A stretch of 64,000 bases of DNA, from NCBI GenBank assembly GCA_025765615.1, contig JAIVFJ010000083.1, positions 202,638 through 266,637 on the forward strand. Reading direction: 5' to 3'. Shown in pieces: positions 54,100-64,000 of the stretch. Made by a program: the position numbers and the translations under genes. Each line of letters starts with the position of its first letter. Within the stretch, counting starts at the first letter, position 1. The DNA is from Zopfochytrium polystomum (lineage: Eukaryota > Chytridiomycota > Chytridiomycetes > Chytridiales > Chytridiaceae). Below the pieces are notes generated by a model. It was not told where the DNA came from. It worked only from the letters and a program-made list of their open reading frames with translations, and did no database searches.

Positions 54100-55458
54100 C
54101 CGGCCTTGTGGATGTTGGATCCGCCCGCGGCAGCGACGTCAAGGTGATGGACGGGGACGGCGCCAATGACGGACCCATTACAAGGACAACCCTTGTTGGG
54201 GGCGCCGAGATAGATGAGGAGGGATTTGAAACCGTCGGCGCCGGGAAGAGGAACAAGAAGGACCAACAGGAGCGGGCCAATATCTTGGTGACGACGGCAG
54301 AGAAGCAAATTTCAGACCCTGCCCAATACACCGATGCTCACCTTCGTCAAGACACAAAAGCCTTCTACGTCAGTCTGTCAGATGAGGAGAAGGCAAGGCA
54401 TTTGGTCGTCTCGGCCTATCACCCAAAGGATGGAGAGAAGGTCTTCTTCTCCACCACCGTCACGGGAAGCTCGAACGGAGTGAACCCGGAGTGCGAACAA
54501 ACACCGAAAACGTCCATGCTGCTGCCGTTCGTTGCGGACACCACTGCGGATGCGCGGAGCTGAGTGCAAAGTCACAAGAGGTCCGAGACCGTGGTTACGG
54601 GGCTCGATATTTGCCCATCAATGGCGACGGAGGACGATTTGCTGCGTTCGGAAAGGTTCACGATGACACACGCCCCGCGCAATTTGTACGAGCGTGCGAG
54701 AAGTGCCAAGAGTTTCAGCAGATTATAGGCGCGACTGACTGTTATGTCGGACCAGATGGCGGAATTACACGGAGATCGAGTACGGCTTGCCCGATCCCCA
54801 AAAAGCCTGTCACGGAAGACGCAGAGGTAAAGGTAGCCTGTAGTTTGGCGTAAGGCCGTCTCGACTTTTGTGAGGGGATTACTTAAAATGCGTGCATCAG
54901 ACCAAGTCGCGAGGCCTGAGCGCTCCAAAGAATGCGATCGAGAAATCTCCAACGGACAAAGCCGGAAAAGTCCCAAGGACGCGCGACACGGCCAAGCCGG
55001 GGAGCAAGCAGGAGCGCGGCGGTCCTCCCAAGAAGTCGACGGAGCGGTCAAAGACTCTGGGGCGTGACAAAAGGGGCAAGTCCAAGGCGACCAAAGCCAA
55101 GGCAAAAAAGGCCGGCGGTCGGGCGCCCCAATCCCGAAAATCGCGATCGAAGGCGGCTGCGTTTAAAGCAAGGAGGAAGAACGGCAAGGCCACTTCCAAA
55201 GCAGGAGGGAAGAGCGGCAAGGTTCGGCAGAGGAAATTCGAGACGACCCAGCCATCGCCAAAGAATGGAAAGGGTGCGGTGAAACGAACGCCAAAGATGC
55301 AAGGAAAGAGCGCCAGGCCCAAGGGAGGGAAGGCCGCGCAGAAGAAGCCCAAAGCCGCTGCGACGGCGAAGGCAAAGGCGGCCAAGGCTGCACCTGCGGT
55401 CAAAAGGGCGACGGGCGGCGGCAAGGCGAGGCGCTTCAGGCTCGGAGATCGTCGTTGA
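54100..55458 (+). pseudogene. Deaminase-like/Lys-rich-tail gene, right-arm copy (5'-deleted, frameshifted)
   Basis: The signal-peptide exon, promoter and start are gone: about 570 bp present in the left arm are deleted at a GGCC microhomology near 54098-54104. An 11-bp insertion at about 54481-54491 shifts the frame before the zinc motifs. The motifs themselves persist in the shifted frame (CAELSA at 54551 on, CEKC about 140 bp later). The 74-bp intron (54827-54900) and the 186-codon Lys-rich tail (54901-55458) are conserved with about five residue differences. Unlike the left copy, the region around 54160 is in frame here. Confidence 0.45.
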
Positions 55459-56040
55459 TCAAGTTTTATGAGCAGTGAGGGGAAGCTAAAATAGAAGAAG
55501 ATTTCTGTCCTTCAAGGGTCTGTTTTTGGGGGATTTTTGAAATGTTGGCTCAGAGTCCCTTCAAATCCATCTGGCTCACAAGGTGAGGGTAGTGAGAGGT
55601 GATACACACCCAGGCGAGTACATGGTCCCTTCAGAAGCTCCTCTTAAGGGGCTGCGGGTGGGGAATGCAGCTGGCCCACCACCAACTGTCTGACACTGCT
55701 GGCTCTGTGTTGGAGTGAGGATAACAGGCACAGCAACGATAAATGTGTAAACAGTCTACTCTGAGTGAGTGAGTGGAAGGAGTGAATGAAGCGGAGATGT
55801 GTGTTTGTGGGTGGGTGGTCCTTCTCCCCAACTTCAAGAGAAAGAGAAAAACTCTGTTATGAATAATTGATACATAATGATGATGTGCACGATGTAATAG
55901 TTGCTAGGCAAGTGTGACTGGCACAGGGTAAAAACCTCTCCAATATTATCTGCTTGAGCAGAGGAGGAGGAAAACTGTTAACACCAGGTTTCCGTTCCAC
56001 TTAATACTCAGAGTATTTGTCAACAGTGCAAGCGAGCATG
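55459..56040. other. Non-coding arm DNA
   Basis: Mirror of 27010-27597. No gene supported. Confidence 0.4.
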
Positions 56041-56896
56041 TGAGACTACACTGAGGTCTCAGTGACAAAGTCTAGGGATTTTATTCGCAAAAACAAGCGT
56101 ACCTGTCATAAAACTGCAAGGATTGGGACCCCTATTCTTATTCCCAGTTCTTTAGTTTCCAAGGCGCTATCAAAGCGTACTTGTGCCTAATCTGTCTTTG
56201 TTATTGGGCCTGCTTTTACTACTTTCGTCTTAACAGTTTCCATTGCGCCAGGGTTTTCTCAACATATATTTTCTTTTTGGTGACCAACAGAGACTGCCCA
56301 ACTGCCTAGGGATGGGGTGCTGTCAGGAACATGGCAGGACAAGGCAAGGCATGGCAGACAAGGAACTGAGAGGAGTGATGATTGTATTGGAAACAATAAT
56401 TCACCTGAGGGATGGGACAGGTCCCCCCATCCCCCTTTTATACCTTTTGAGAGTCTTCCTTGTCAAGACTCAAAGAAAGTTCCCGAAAGAGCAATTAGTA
56501 ATACATTGATACCAATGATACCAATGACAACAACAAGACAAGTCAGGAATGCAAAGAAGGTTCCAGAAGGTTCCACAAGGTTCCATGAAGGAATGTTCTA
56601 GAAGGTTCCAGAGGTTTCCAGAGGGTGATTCATAACAGGTGCCTGACAGGCCATACCCCAAGCCCACCTAATTTATTATTTATTTTCGGCACTTGTACAT
56701 ACACGCATAGGGTTGGGGAGACTTAGAGCATTTGTGGTGGATGTTCCAAGTCAGGGGGCTCACTTGTCAATTTTGTCTCTCTCTGTTTTTGGGCCATTTC
56801 TCTTTTTCCTTTTTCTTCAATCTGATTTATGTCCTTTGGCACCAATACAGAGTCTCTTCAAATCCATCTGGCTTGCGACAGTGAGGGTAGCGCGAG
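56041..56896 (+). repeat. Old dispersed repeat, right arm (split by a solo LTR)
   Basis: Matches 5850-6230 and 11533-11690 on the same strand. Interrupted at GGTGC by the solo LTR 56321-56637. Confidence 0.65.
56321..56637 (-). mobile_element. Solo LTR at the site of the left-arm two-LTR copy
   Basis: TGTCAGG...CATAACA, 317 bp, short subtype, flanked by GGTGC at 56316-56320 and 56638-56642. This is the complement of the GCACC duplication of the left-arm element, so it is the same insertion after LTR-LTR recombination. Confidence 0.95.
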
Positions 56897-57170
56897 GTGT
56901 GAGGACAACAGGCCGTCAAGCCTGTGACCTCAAATAAAAGAGTGTATACCCACTTTTTCACTGATAATTGTGAGGATTATCCACCTGTCTCGAAGCGCGT
57001 TATACACGCATTCGGCTTGGACTCCACTGTAAATATTATTATTTTATTATTATTGGTTGTCCACATAAGCCACCAACTGACACTTGTTGTTGCGCCTACG
57101 TCACCTGTCACTATTATTATTTGTGCTCTTATTATTATTATTATTAATCTGTACAACAGCCAAAGCTAAG
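56897..57170 (+). repeat. LTR-like sequence of the second family, right arm
   Basis: Starts TGTGAGGACAACAGGCC; mirror of 24661-24938. Confidence 0.4.
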
Positions 57171-57829
57171 AATCACCGCTGTCTTCACCTAACTCTTTTC
57201 GTTGGATTCAGATTAGGCCTTTCGGCTTACCCGACTTAGTGTAAGTTGCATCAGCAGCGGCGACGAGGCTGCCGTTGACATAGGAAGCTGACTTCCTTGG
57301 CTCAAATCTTAACATGCTGCTAACCAGTCAGTGCCACCTAACAAAAGGCAGAGCAAGTATGAAGTCTGGTCCTGACAATTTGGAGTCAATCTGGCAGCAA
57401 TCTGGCGATCTGGCGACGATCTGACGATCTGATGATCTGACAACGATCTGACATCAATCTGGCGTCAATCTGGTGGCAGCAAGGCGGTGGAGGGCGGCGG
57501 TGGAGGGCAGTGGTGGAGGGTGGGGTCTTGAGTGTCAGTTGACAAGGTGTTTCTTTGGGCAGAAAAAATCAATGATCATTGTGGCTTTATGTGTGGTGGA
57601 GATGCCTGACAACCCTGTAAGTCCATAGTGGATGGGGTGGGTTTGCTGAGGTGATACCTGGACAAAGTCTATTACACTTCACCATTGATGGCTCTTTCTC
57701 TTCCCACCAGCCGCCTTTGGGGCTGGAACAAATAAAAAATTATAAAACATGATGTCCCTGAGATAAAAAACAACAAGCCGACGACAATCAGCATGGGTTG
57801 TTGTTAGTATGACATGCTCCACTCAGCAA
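57171..57829. other. Non-coding arm DNA with CAATCTGGCG tandem
   Basis: Mirror of 24021-24660, including the imperfect (C)AATCTGG/GATCTGACG array at 57385-57475. No gene. Confidence 0.5.
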
Positions 57830-58161
57830 GAAATGTAAGAAATAAGTTTTACAGCAAATTGTGATTTGAAACATGGCTATGCAGTGTCATTAGACAACTG
57901 CACATTTAAATATCCACAAGAAGAGAGGTATGAAATAACCAAAGAAATGCACCAAAAGTTTACCAAGCACGTCACAACCCTACGATAAATGCAATTTATG
58001 CTGATGAAACCAAACAATGGGATATTTTCGAAGAAATGAGTGGAATGTGCAAACAAAGAACATCAAATTTTGTCCAGAAATACGTAAAGAGTCTGCAAAG
58101 AAATTTTGATGTTTCATGGAAAGAATAATATGAGTGAATGAATGGAGTACACAACAACACT
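57830..58161 (+). pseudogene. D5-N region of the helicase relic, right arm, first part
   Basis: Corresponds to the 23700-24020 part of the left arm (minus strand). It is cut at 58161 by the 2.1-kb insertion and resumes at 60299-60459 (LLGFPIGMYDLKADEF). Confidence 0.45.
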
Positions 58162-60298
58162 TGTGAGACTGTGCTCTCTAACTCCTCACCTAGGGCTATA
58201 GGTGGAAACTAGAGCATGGACCTAAATACCAATCCTGACTAATGAAAAGGGGCAAAAGGAGGGTGTCTAGGGGCACTAGACAGGAAAGTGTATTTGGAGT
58301 CTTAAAAAGCCCAAGAAAAACACAAATAAATCTCTAACACAAAAGAGGGGTTTCTCACACCAAAGCATGAAACAGACACAATCACAAAAGAAAGCATAAT
58401 CCTCTGGTGCAAGACACAGAAGGGTTTCATCTGGGGCACAAGGCCAAAGCCAAGTTAGACCAGAGACAGAACCGACTTGATCGGTAAGACCGACTGAATC
58501 GGTAAGGGGAGTGACAAGCCACTACAACCCATCAAAAGAAACAACAAAAGAAATAAACAACAAGTCAAACCCTGAGTTGGAGGGGGTTGGAGAGACAAAG
58601 GGCAGACACAAGGAACAGTTAGTGTGCAGAGGTGCCTGTTGAACCAAATCAGAACTGTTTTCCACTTAACAGAACCAGACACAACTTGTCTCACTCCAAG
58701 GAGAGTGTTCCAACTCAATCCAAGGAAGAGGGTGCAACCAGGGTGGGAGACAGTGGGACTCTTCTTGCTCCATCCTACCAGGAGACAGACCTCTGCCTCA
58801 CCAGGCCAGAGAGAATAACCTGTCTTAGAAGCAAGGAAGGTCAATACCCACTCCCACACACAAGGAAGACACCAAAGACAACCACAGGTATTAGCATGAA
58901 AGGAAGAGGGTCTGAACCCAGCGAACCAGGCCCACCAAAGGCCAAAGGAACCATCACCAGGGACAGGGAGGAATACCAGAGAGACCATACCATCACATAA
59001 TACCTGACCAGCCAACTCATTCATCACCTTGAGAGACCTGGATTTGAAGTATTGACAGGAACTGGCGAGGCACTACCACAGTTTTACCCTCCCACCGTCC
59101 ATCATCAAGTAGCTCCTACCCCAGACCAGCCTAAACAGTATGTGCAGAATGGTGAGGTGCACTGGGACTTGAACCCAACACACTGCCATAAATGGCCAAG
59201 AGAACCAATTCTCCTGTCACACACCAGGGGACTGCCACCCCCAGCTCATACACACAGTCAGAGAAGGAATAAGGGCAGGCAAGAAGACTTCAGGTACAGG
59301 TTCTAAGGGGCAACAAGAATGGGGGGTGGGCTGCTTAAATAGGAGAGGGTTGGAATCAGCAGGGTGAAGGAAGAAGGAAGGGAAAAAAGGGGAAAACATA
59401 TACAAAAGAACAAAACAATAAATAAAACAACAAAGAAGAGAGATGAGGAGTGAGTCACCAAACAATGGGGCTGAGCCATCAAACAAGGAAGACAGCTCAG
59501 AAAATCATGGAGCATTTCTTGGCATCAGCTGCCAAGAAACATGGAGGAGATGGAGAGAGCTGGTTGGTGCAAAGAGGAAGACAGTCACTCACAGCCACAA
59601 AAGAAAAGAGAGACACACACAGAGACAACAAACAAACAAATAAATAAAAGATAAAACAGTAAAAACAGGAAAAACAGGATAAACTACTAATTGAAAAAAT
59701 AAGTAAAAATCATCAATAAAGAAAGGAGAAAAAACCCTATGATCTCATACCCTTTCATGAGGCCTTTCATCATGGTAGCTTATGTACCAGCTCTGTGTTA
59801 GCTCTGTGTACACCTGGACTCTGTACTTCTACCCACTGAAGCACATTATCCTAATCCAGTTCCAAAAGTGAGGGGGCCAAGGCTTAGTCATTGTGCAGAA
59901 CTTAGCATTTCTGCATCATTCAGTTAGTGACTGCCAGCATGTCTTGAACTTAGCACCTTTCCCATTGAAGGGAGCGCTCTACACCACTGAGCTAGAGGGC
60001 CTCTGGCCAGTAGTGCAGAGCGGCCTGACCCATTCGGCCTGCAACTTAGTGCGTAATAATAACATGAATAATATACATGGCCGCGGCTAAGAGACAGTCC
60101 AAATCTCAGTGGTTCGGCTTGCAGGGACAATAATAACCCATGGAAATAATAAGAAATGGGGTCCAGCCGTGTTATGTCACTTTCGTGAAACGTTGTTTGG
60201 TCAAGTCAAATTGATAATCCTCACAAGTTATCAGTTAAAAAAGCGGGGTATACTCTTTTTATTTGAGGTCGCAGGCTCAACAGCCTGTCGTCCTCACA
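58162..60298. mobile_element. 2,137-bp insertion present only in the right arm
   Basis: Bounded by a 4-bp CACT duplication (58158-58161 and 60299-60302) with TGTGAG...CTCACA termini; the left arm has the uninterrupted sequence. The interior has no convincing protein. The last ~240 bp (60060-60298), reversed, belong to the TGTGAGGAC.ACAGGC family seen at 24661-24938. Two tRNA-like promoter-box segments lie inside. It may be a non-autonomous LTR or composite element. Confidence 0.75.
59935..60003 (-). repeat. tRNA-like (SINE-type) segment, degenerate
   Basis: The minus strand shows TAGCTCAGTGGTGTAGAGC (A box and D arm), an anticodon-arm-like CTCCCTTCAATGGGAA, then AGTTCAAGAC (B box). T-stem and acceptor pairing are poor, so this is a decayed tRNA or SINE head, not a functional tRNA. 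A second B-box-like GGTTCAAGTCC lies at about 59170 on the minus strand. Confidence 0.4.
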
Positions 60299-60459
60299 CA
60301 CTCATGAAAAAAATAGAAGTGATGTGCAGTGAAGAAAATGCTGATATCTTTGATACAAACTATGAATTGCTTGGCTTCCCAATTGGGATGTATGATTTGA
60401 AAGCTGATGAGTTTAGACCTGGAAGGAAAGAAGAATATGTGAGCTTGGTTTGTAGATAG
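60299..60459 (+). pseudogene. D5-N region of the helicase relic, right arm, second part
   Basis: Open segment IEVMCSEENADIFDTNYEL, then LLGFPIGMYDLKADEF and EEYVSLVCR-stop, identical in protein to the left arm. Confidence 0.55.
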
Positions 60460-62210
60460 AATACAAAGAAAATTCAGTATTTCCAGGAGCAGGTGTTGGA
60501 GGATGAGTTGAATGGCAGGTTTGTTGGTGGATTCTGCGGTGGCTGCTGGTGGTCAACAGGTGTAAGAAAATTTAATATGTGGGGATGCAGTCTGAAGGCA
60601 GGCAGCCTGTTTGTCTGTCAAGGGGTGCAAAAGGCGGAGCAAATAGTAAGCCTGATCCTTTGAAAGGATGGGCCGCTGTCGAATGGTGAGGTCCGCAGGT
60701 GGAGGATAAAGCGTAGTAGAATATTGAGTTCAGTGAGTGGGGCAACAGAGGGGTCTGGTTGAGTGGTGATTGTCAATATGTGTCATCAGTGTGGGTGCCA
60801 AAGAACGTGGAGGGGGGTGAGCCGCTCATGAAGGAGGGGGGGTAACAATCCCAATTCAGCACGAAGATTGTGATGTGGTTTGCAATGGTGAAGGCGATTG
60901 CAATTCAACAGGAGATTGCGATAGATTGATCACAATCTCGCTGGCAAGTCGGGCGGAAGGCGTTTTCAGCAATCTGGCTACGTTGGTGAAGGCGGTGATC
61001 ACGGCGGGGCAATTGCGATCTGCGCAATCTGGCGGCGATCTCACTCTGGCGGCGTTCTGGCGTCAATCAAATGTGAGGGAGCTGCGGCGCGGCGTGGCAA
61101 GTCAAGCGAGGTCGCAGGGTAGAGGTGGGTGGAGCAAGGGCTGCGTCGAGCGACCGCCACGAGCGGTGTCGTGGATGGCCAACGGGGCGGCGGCCTGCGA
61201 AGTGATTCCCTCAAATAGAGGCGACGGGCGCCGGCTTCATCCTGCCAAGAAAATAATTAGGAGGCCGCGCATGCAGCGAGAGTCGACAAGACGAGAAACA
61301 CAAGCGCCCGAACGTTGCAGGAGGTTTCAGCCGGCAACGGTTTCCCTCCTTCAGTTGCAAGTCGGTGACAATAGCTGGCCTTCCATGCAACACACCAACG
61401 AGCGTTGGAAAGAGATTCCAAAAGAAACAGTTAATAGTCAAAATCAAACGAGGCGCTCAAGGCAGATTCATGGAAGCGACGAACAATGAGGCTGCATGAA
61501 AGCAACAATACATGGAACTTTCGGAATTTTTCGTGCAATGACGAGACCTATTTGGCCGTTCAGAAGAAACAGCCCTTCATCTGCAAGCAATTAATTGGAA
61601 AGGAAAGAAAGCGAGAAAGCCGGAAGCTGATCTCCATCGTTCCCACACCAAACTTACCGCACAAACAACGGAAAGCGGTTCCGCCGTTCAAAAGAATTGG
61701 TCAGCTAATGTTCCTCTGCAAGCATGGGAAGAAAGGAAGGAAAGGCTGAACGGCGTGCCTGTCCCACCCCAACCTTACCGTGAAGTAGCCGAAAGTGACC
61801 GTAGCAGGCAGGGCAGAAAACTGTTCCACGCCTTTTTTTTGGGGCCCCCCCACCCACTGCCTCAGACACCACCCGCCTCAGCAAGTTGAGGGTTTTGCAA
61901 CCTTATCAACAAACCTCCAAAAGTGATGAAGGGCTGGTCACGGCAGGCCTCAGCAACGGAGAGACCTTCAACCTTAAACCAACTTGCAGTGGGGCGAGAG
62001 TCCGCAAAGTGTGTTTACTTTTGCCTAGGGCAGGGGTAGGTGGGTCGGTTGGTGGCGGTTCTTTTGATAGCTGGCCCAAAGGTGAATGGCCGCCTGGTTC
62101 CAATTTGCTGAGTGAAGAAAATTTCTTTTTTTTCCCCCAACATTTAGGTGCTTTTTCTGGGAGAGTTTCATGAGTTTGCCTTAAGTTCCCTTCCCTCTCT
62201 CTCTCTCCTC

Positions 62211-62245
<35 letters not shown>

Positions 62246-62425
62246 AGCTCTATCGTCTCTCCTTCTCTCTCTCTCTCTCTCTCTATCCTTCTCTTCTACC
62301 TCTTTCTCTCGACCCAGCCAATCAAAAAAAAGACGCAATCACCTGCACCTATCAAGGCAAGGATGTGAGAGGTGGTGAGGTGTGCCGGAGCCGGACGTAA
62401 GCTGGGCTGTCTAGCCTGGCTGTCC
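60460..62425. mobile_element. Unclassified insertion, right-arm copy
   Basis: Mirror of 21626-23565, with more indels. A 204-codon frame at 60875-61489 covers it but is not preserved in the left arm, so it is considered spurious. Confidence 0.4.
62190..62300. repeat. (CT)-rich microsatellite, right arm
   Basis: Interrupted CT runs (CTCTCTCT, CTCTAGCTC); mirror of the pure GA run at 21764-21830. Confidence 0.85.
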
Positions 62426-62429
62426 TATC

Positions 62430-62850
62430 GAGACCTGTTCTGAAAGACATTAATGAGAAAGATTGTTGACAAAGTACTAGAAACTTCTTGCAAAAGACAT
62501 TGGATAGAATACCTAGAGATGACTGTTAGTACTACATGAAGGAACCACCAGTAATGGAAAAAGTTTTGTATCAGATAGATTAAATACTATTTTGGATCCT
62601 ATTCAAGAAGTTTGCTGTATAATAAAAATTCTGACAGATAAATTTTATGAAATTGAAAGGCTATGTTTATTAGAATGGTGTGAAAAAGATGCTGCTCAGT
62701 GAAAAGACATTGCAAAGAATAATGTTTTTGCTCTAAAATTAATTCACAAAAGCATTTGGGGGAATGATGTTGGAAGAAAGAAAGGAAGTGGGTGGTAAGG
62801 CATATAGAAGTGTTGTGGGTCTGAAATCAAAATGCAATGTTTCAGATGTT
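62430..62850 (+). pseudogene. ATPase core of the D5-type helicase relic, right arm
   Basis: Matches the minus strand of 21250-21625 but with several single-base insertions (for example GAAAGACATT for GAAGACATT, and CTAGAAACTT for CTAGAACTT), so the Walker A region is no longer in one frame with its flanks. Confidence 0.5.
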
Positions 62851-63174
62851 TCACTTGTACAACTTTTTAGAAAAGCGTACAAAAAAATTCGAAAAGCGTA
62901 CAAACTGAGGAATCAGGTATAATTTTTGGAAAATCACAATCATGACAGTGAAATATGTCACAGCAAAAGAAATGTGAGACTTAAATTGTTCTCGAAAAAA
63001 GGAAAAACTCTTTTGGTTACACAATAAATAAGAGTGTGATACAAATTATGATTCCTTAGTGTTAATTTCTTAAAAACAAGACCATAAATAAAAACAACGT
63101 ACAAAATAGTTAGAAAAGCGTACAAAAAAGCGTACAAAAAAACCGTTCACCAAATTCCAGCATTTTGCTCCCTG
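62851..63174. mobile_element. GCGTACAAA-rich insertion, right-arm copy
   Basis: Mirror of 20891-21249, with AAAGCGTACAAAAAA repeats at both ends. Confidence 0.4.
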
Positions 63175-63594
63175 AAGGATCTGACATAAAAACAAAGTTG
63201 TTGCTAAACCAAAAGAGTGACATGAAAAATTGGCAGTAAAATGTACAAAAGAAAGACAAAAGAAAATGAAACAAGCATTGCTTCTAATTCTACCTGATAC
63301 ATACAAAAAACTCAGAGACAACATCATCTAAATCAACCATTATCATTTGAATCAATTCGAAAATGTATTGAACAGACAAAGAAAGTGTGATAGATAAATT
63401 GGAAAGACAATGAAGTTGGGGAAATAGACGATTTTGTTTCACTAACTGACATTAAGAATTTTTCAAGCGTCATAGATACGATAAATACATTGTTCAAACA
63501 ACAAGGCTAATTGAAAATGTCTTCAAGTGTTATGGTTATTGCGAAGAGAAAATGATTAAGGGAGTGGATTATAGAAGGGTATTTTTAAATTGAA
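63175..63594 (+). pseudogene. C-terminal part of the D5-type helicase relic, right arm
   Basis: Mirror of 20439-20890; carries extra frame breaks. The C-terminal segment ENVFKCYGYCEEKMIKGVDY remains recognisable. Confidence 0.45.
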
Positions 63595-63797
63595 GACTAA
63601 AACTTTCTTTAGATGATTTAAGAGGCGTCACCTTTTGGGCAATCAGCATTACTTTTTTTAAGAAAGCGTCACTTTTTGGAAAAACAGCGTCATAGTGGAA
63701 AGGTTCTTTAGGCTCGTTTTGAAACTTTATGGCGTTACTTTTAGGCACTGTTGGCAATTGGCTTCAATAACTTGAAAAGGGCCATCACTTATTACCT

Positions 63798-63986
63798 GTA
63801 CAGTGTGGGACATCAAAAACAAGCAAATTCGAAATCGACATTCCCTACTAAAACAGTTTCTATGTTAATCGATGTACATAGGGGGAGAACTGATGTATCT
63901 TAGGAAATAGGGGGGTTGTGTTAGTGGGATTAGCTGTTTTATTGTGTTGAGTGAATTTGCAATTTTTTTGATGTCCCGCACTGTAC
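63798..63986. mobile_element. Short TIR element GTACAGTG(T/C)GGGACATC, right-arm copy
   Basis: Mirror of 20037-20229, with the same inverted ends. Confidence 0.6.
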
Positions 63987-64000
63987 AAAAAAACTTGAAA

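Larger units (their letters stand above)
45536..64000 (-). repeat. Right arm of the very large inverted repeat (extends beyond the window)
   Basis: Reverse-complement homologue of 20023-38056. Relative to the left arm it has a solo LTR instead of the two-LTR copy, lacks about 570 bp in the deaminase-like gene, carries a 2,137-bp insertion at 58162-60298, and has many small indels toward its outer end. The last bases match left position 20023, so the repeat is not closed in this window. Confidence 0.93.

Noticed and set aside
58455..59027. 190-codon minus-strand frame inside the right-arm insertion
   Set aside because: Trp/Cys/Leu-rich without motifs, lies in repeat DNA, and there is no corresponding coding signal.
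59935..60003. Functional tRNA gene
   Set aside because: A and B boxes are visible but acceptor and T-stem pairing are poor and no clean cloverleaf can be drawn.
60875..61489. 204-codon frame in the unclassified insertion
   Set aside because: The mirrored sequence in the left arm is interrupted and the composition is Arg/Ala/Ser-rich with no motif.
20023..64000. Inverted repeat as a simple foldback assembly artefact
   Set aside because: The arms differ by a 2.1-kb insertion with target duplication, a solo-LTR conversion, deletions and many indels, which a single-molecule palindrome would not show. A haplotype misjoin is not excluded.

Overview
The window is nuclear DNA of a eukaryote. Genes carry short GT-AG introns (about 40-130 bp), there are chromodomain Ty3/gypsy retrotransposons, long homopolymers and microsatellites, and no bacterial-style operons. 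A spastin-type AAA ATPase, a YPD1-type phosphotransfer protein, a DRB0094-family RNA ligase and a TIR-NACHT-WD40 STAND protein together fit an early-diverging (zoosporic, chytrid-like) fungus or a related protist. This placement is inference; no rRNA or tRNA gene is present to settle it.

Layout. 1-5.0 kb: three small genes (a partial, probably mitochondrial protein; a small secreted protein; an unrecognised Cys/Pro-rich protein broken at two C-runs). 5.2-12.0 kb: a MITE-like element, an old dispersed repeat, a full Ty3/gypsy chromovirus (copy 1, TSD GTTTG) and a solo LTR. 12.2-13.9 kb: AT-rich debris including a D5-like helicase fragment, then a possible host exon. 14.2-19.2 kb: a six-exon gene for a 1,583-residue protein with a ubiquitin/PB1-like N-terminus, a TIR domain, a NACHT-type NTPase and 11 nearly identical WD40 repeats plus one degenerate one, an intracellular-immunity-type architecture.

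20.0-38.06 kb and 45.54-64.0 kb are two arms of a very large imperfect inverted repeat, still open at the window end. The 7.5-kb single-copy spacer (38.06-45.54 kb) holds spastin, the RNA ligase, YPD1 and a Tc1-like TIR element. Each arm carries, from outside inward: fragments of a virus/plasmid-type D5 (SF3) primase-helicase broken by insertions, non-coding repeats, an LTR insertion, a broken gene for a secreted protein with cytidine-deaminase-like zinc motifs and a lysine-rich tail, a 106-residue gene, and a full chromovirus copy (copies 2 and 3, TSD TGCCA/TGGCA). The arms differ by many small changes, a 2.1-kb insertion, a 0.57-kb deletion, and a two-LTR versus solo-LTR state at one identical site.

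The most notable signals are: the TIR-NACHT-WD40 receptor with homogenised repeats; heat-shock-element-like arrays in the chromovirus LTR that are larger in the young subfamily; an 11-nt self-priming signature of Tf1 type; protease lesions shared by all three full copies; complementary inactivating lesions in the deaminase-like gene pair; and the D5-helicase fossils.
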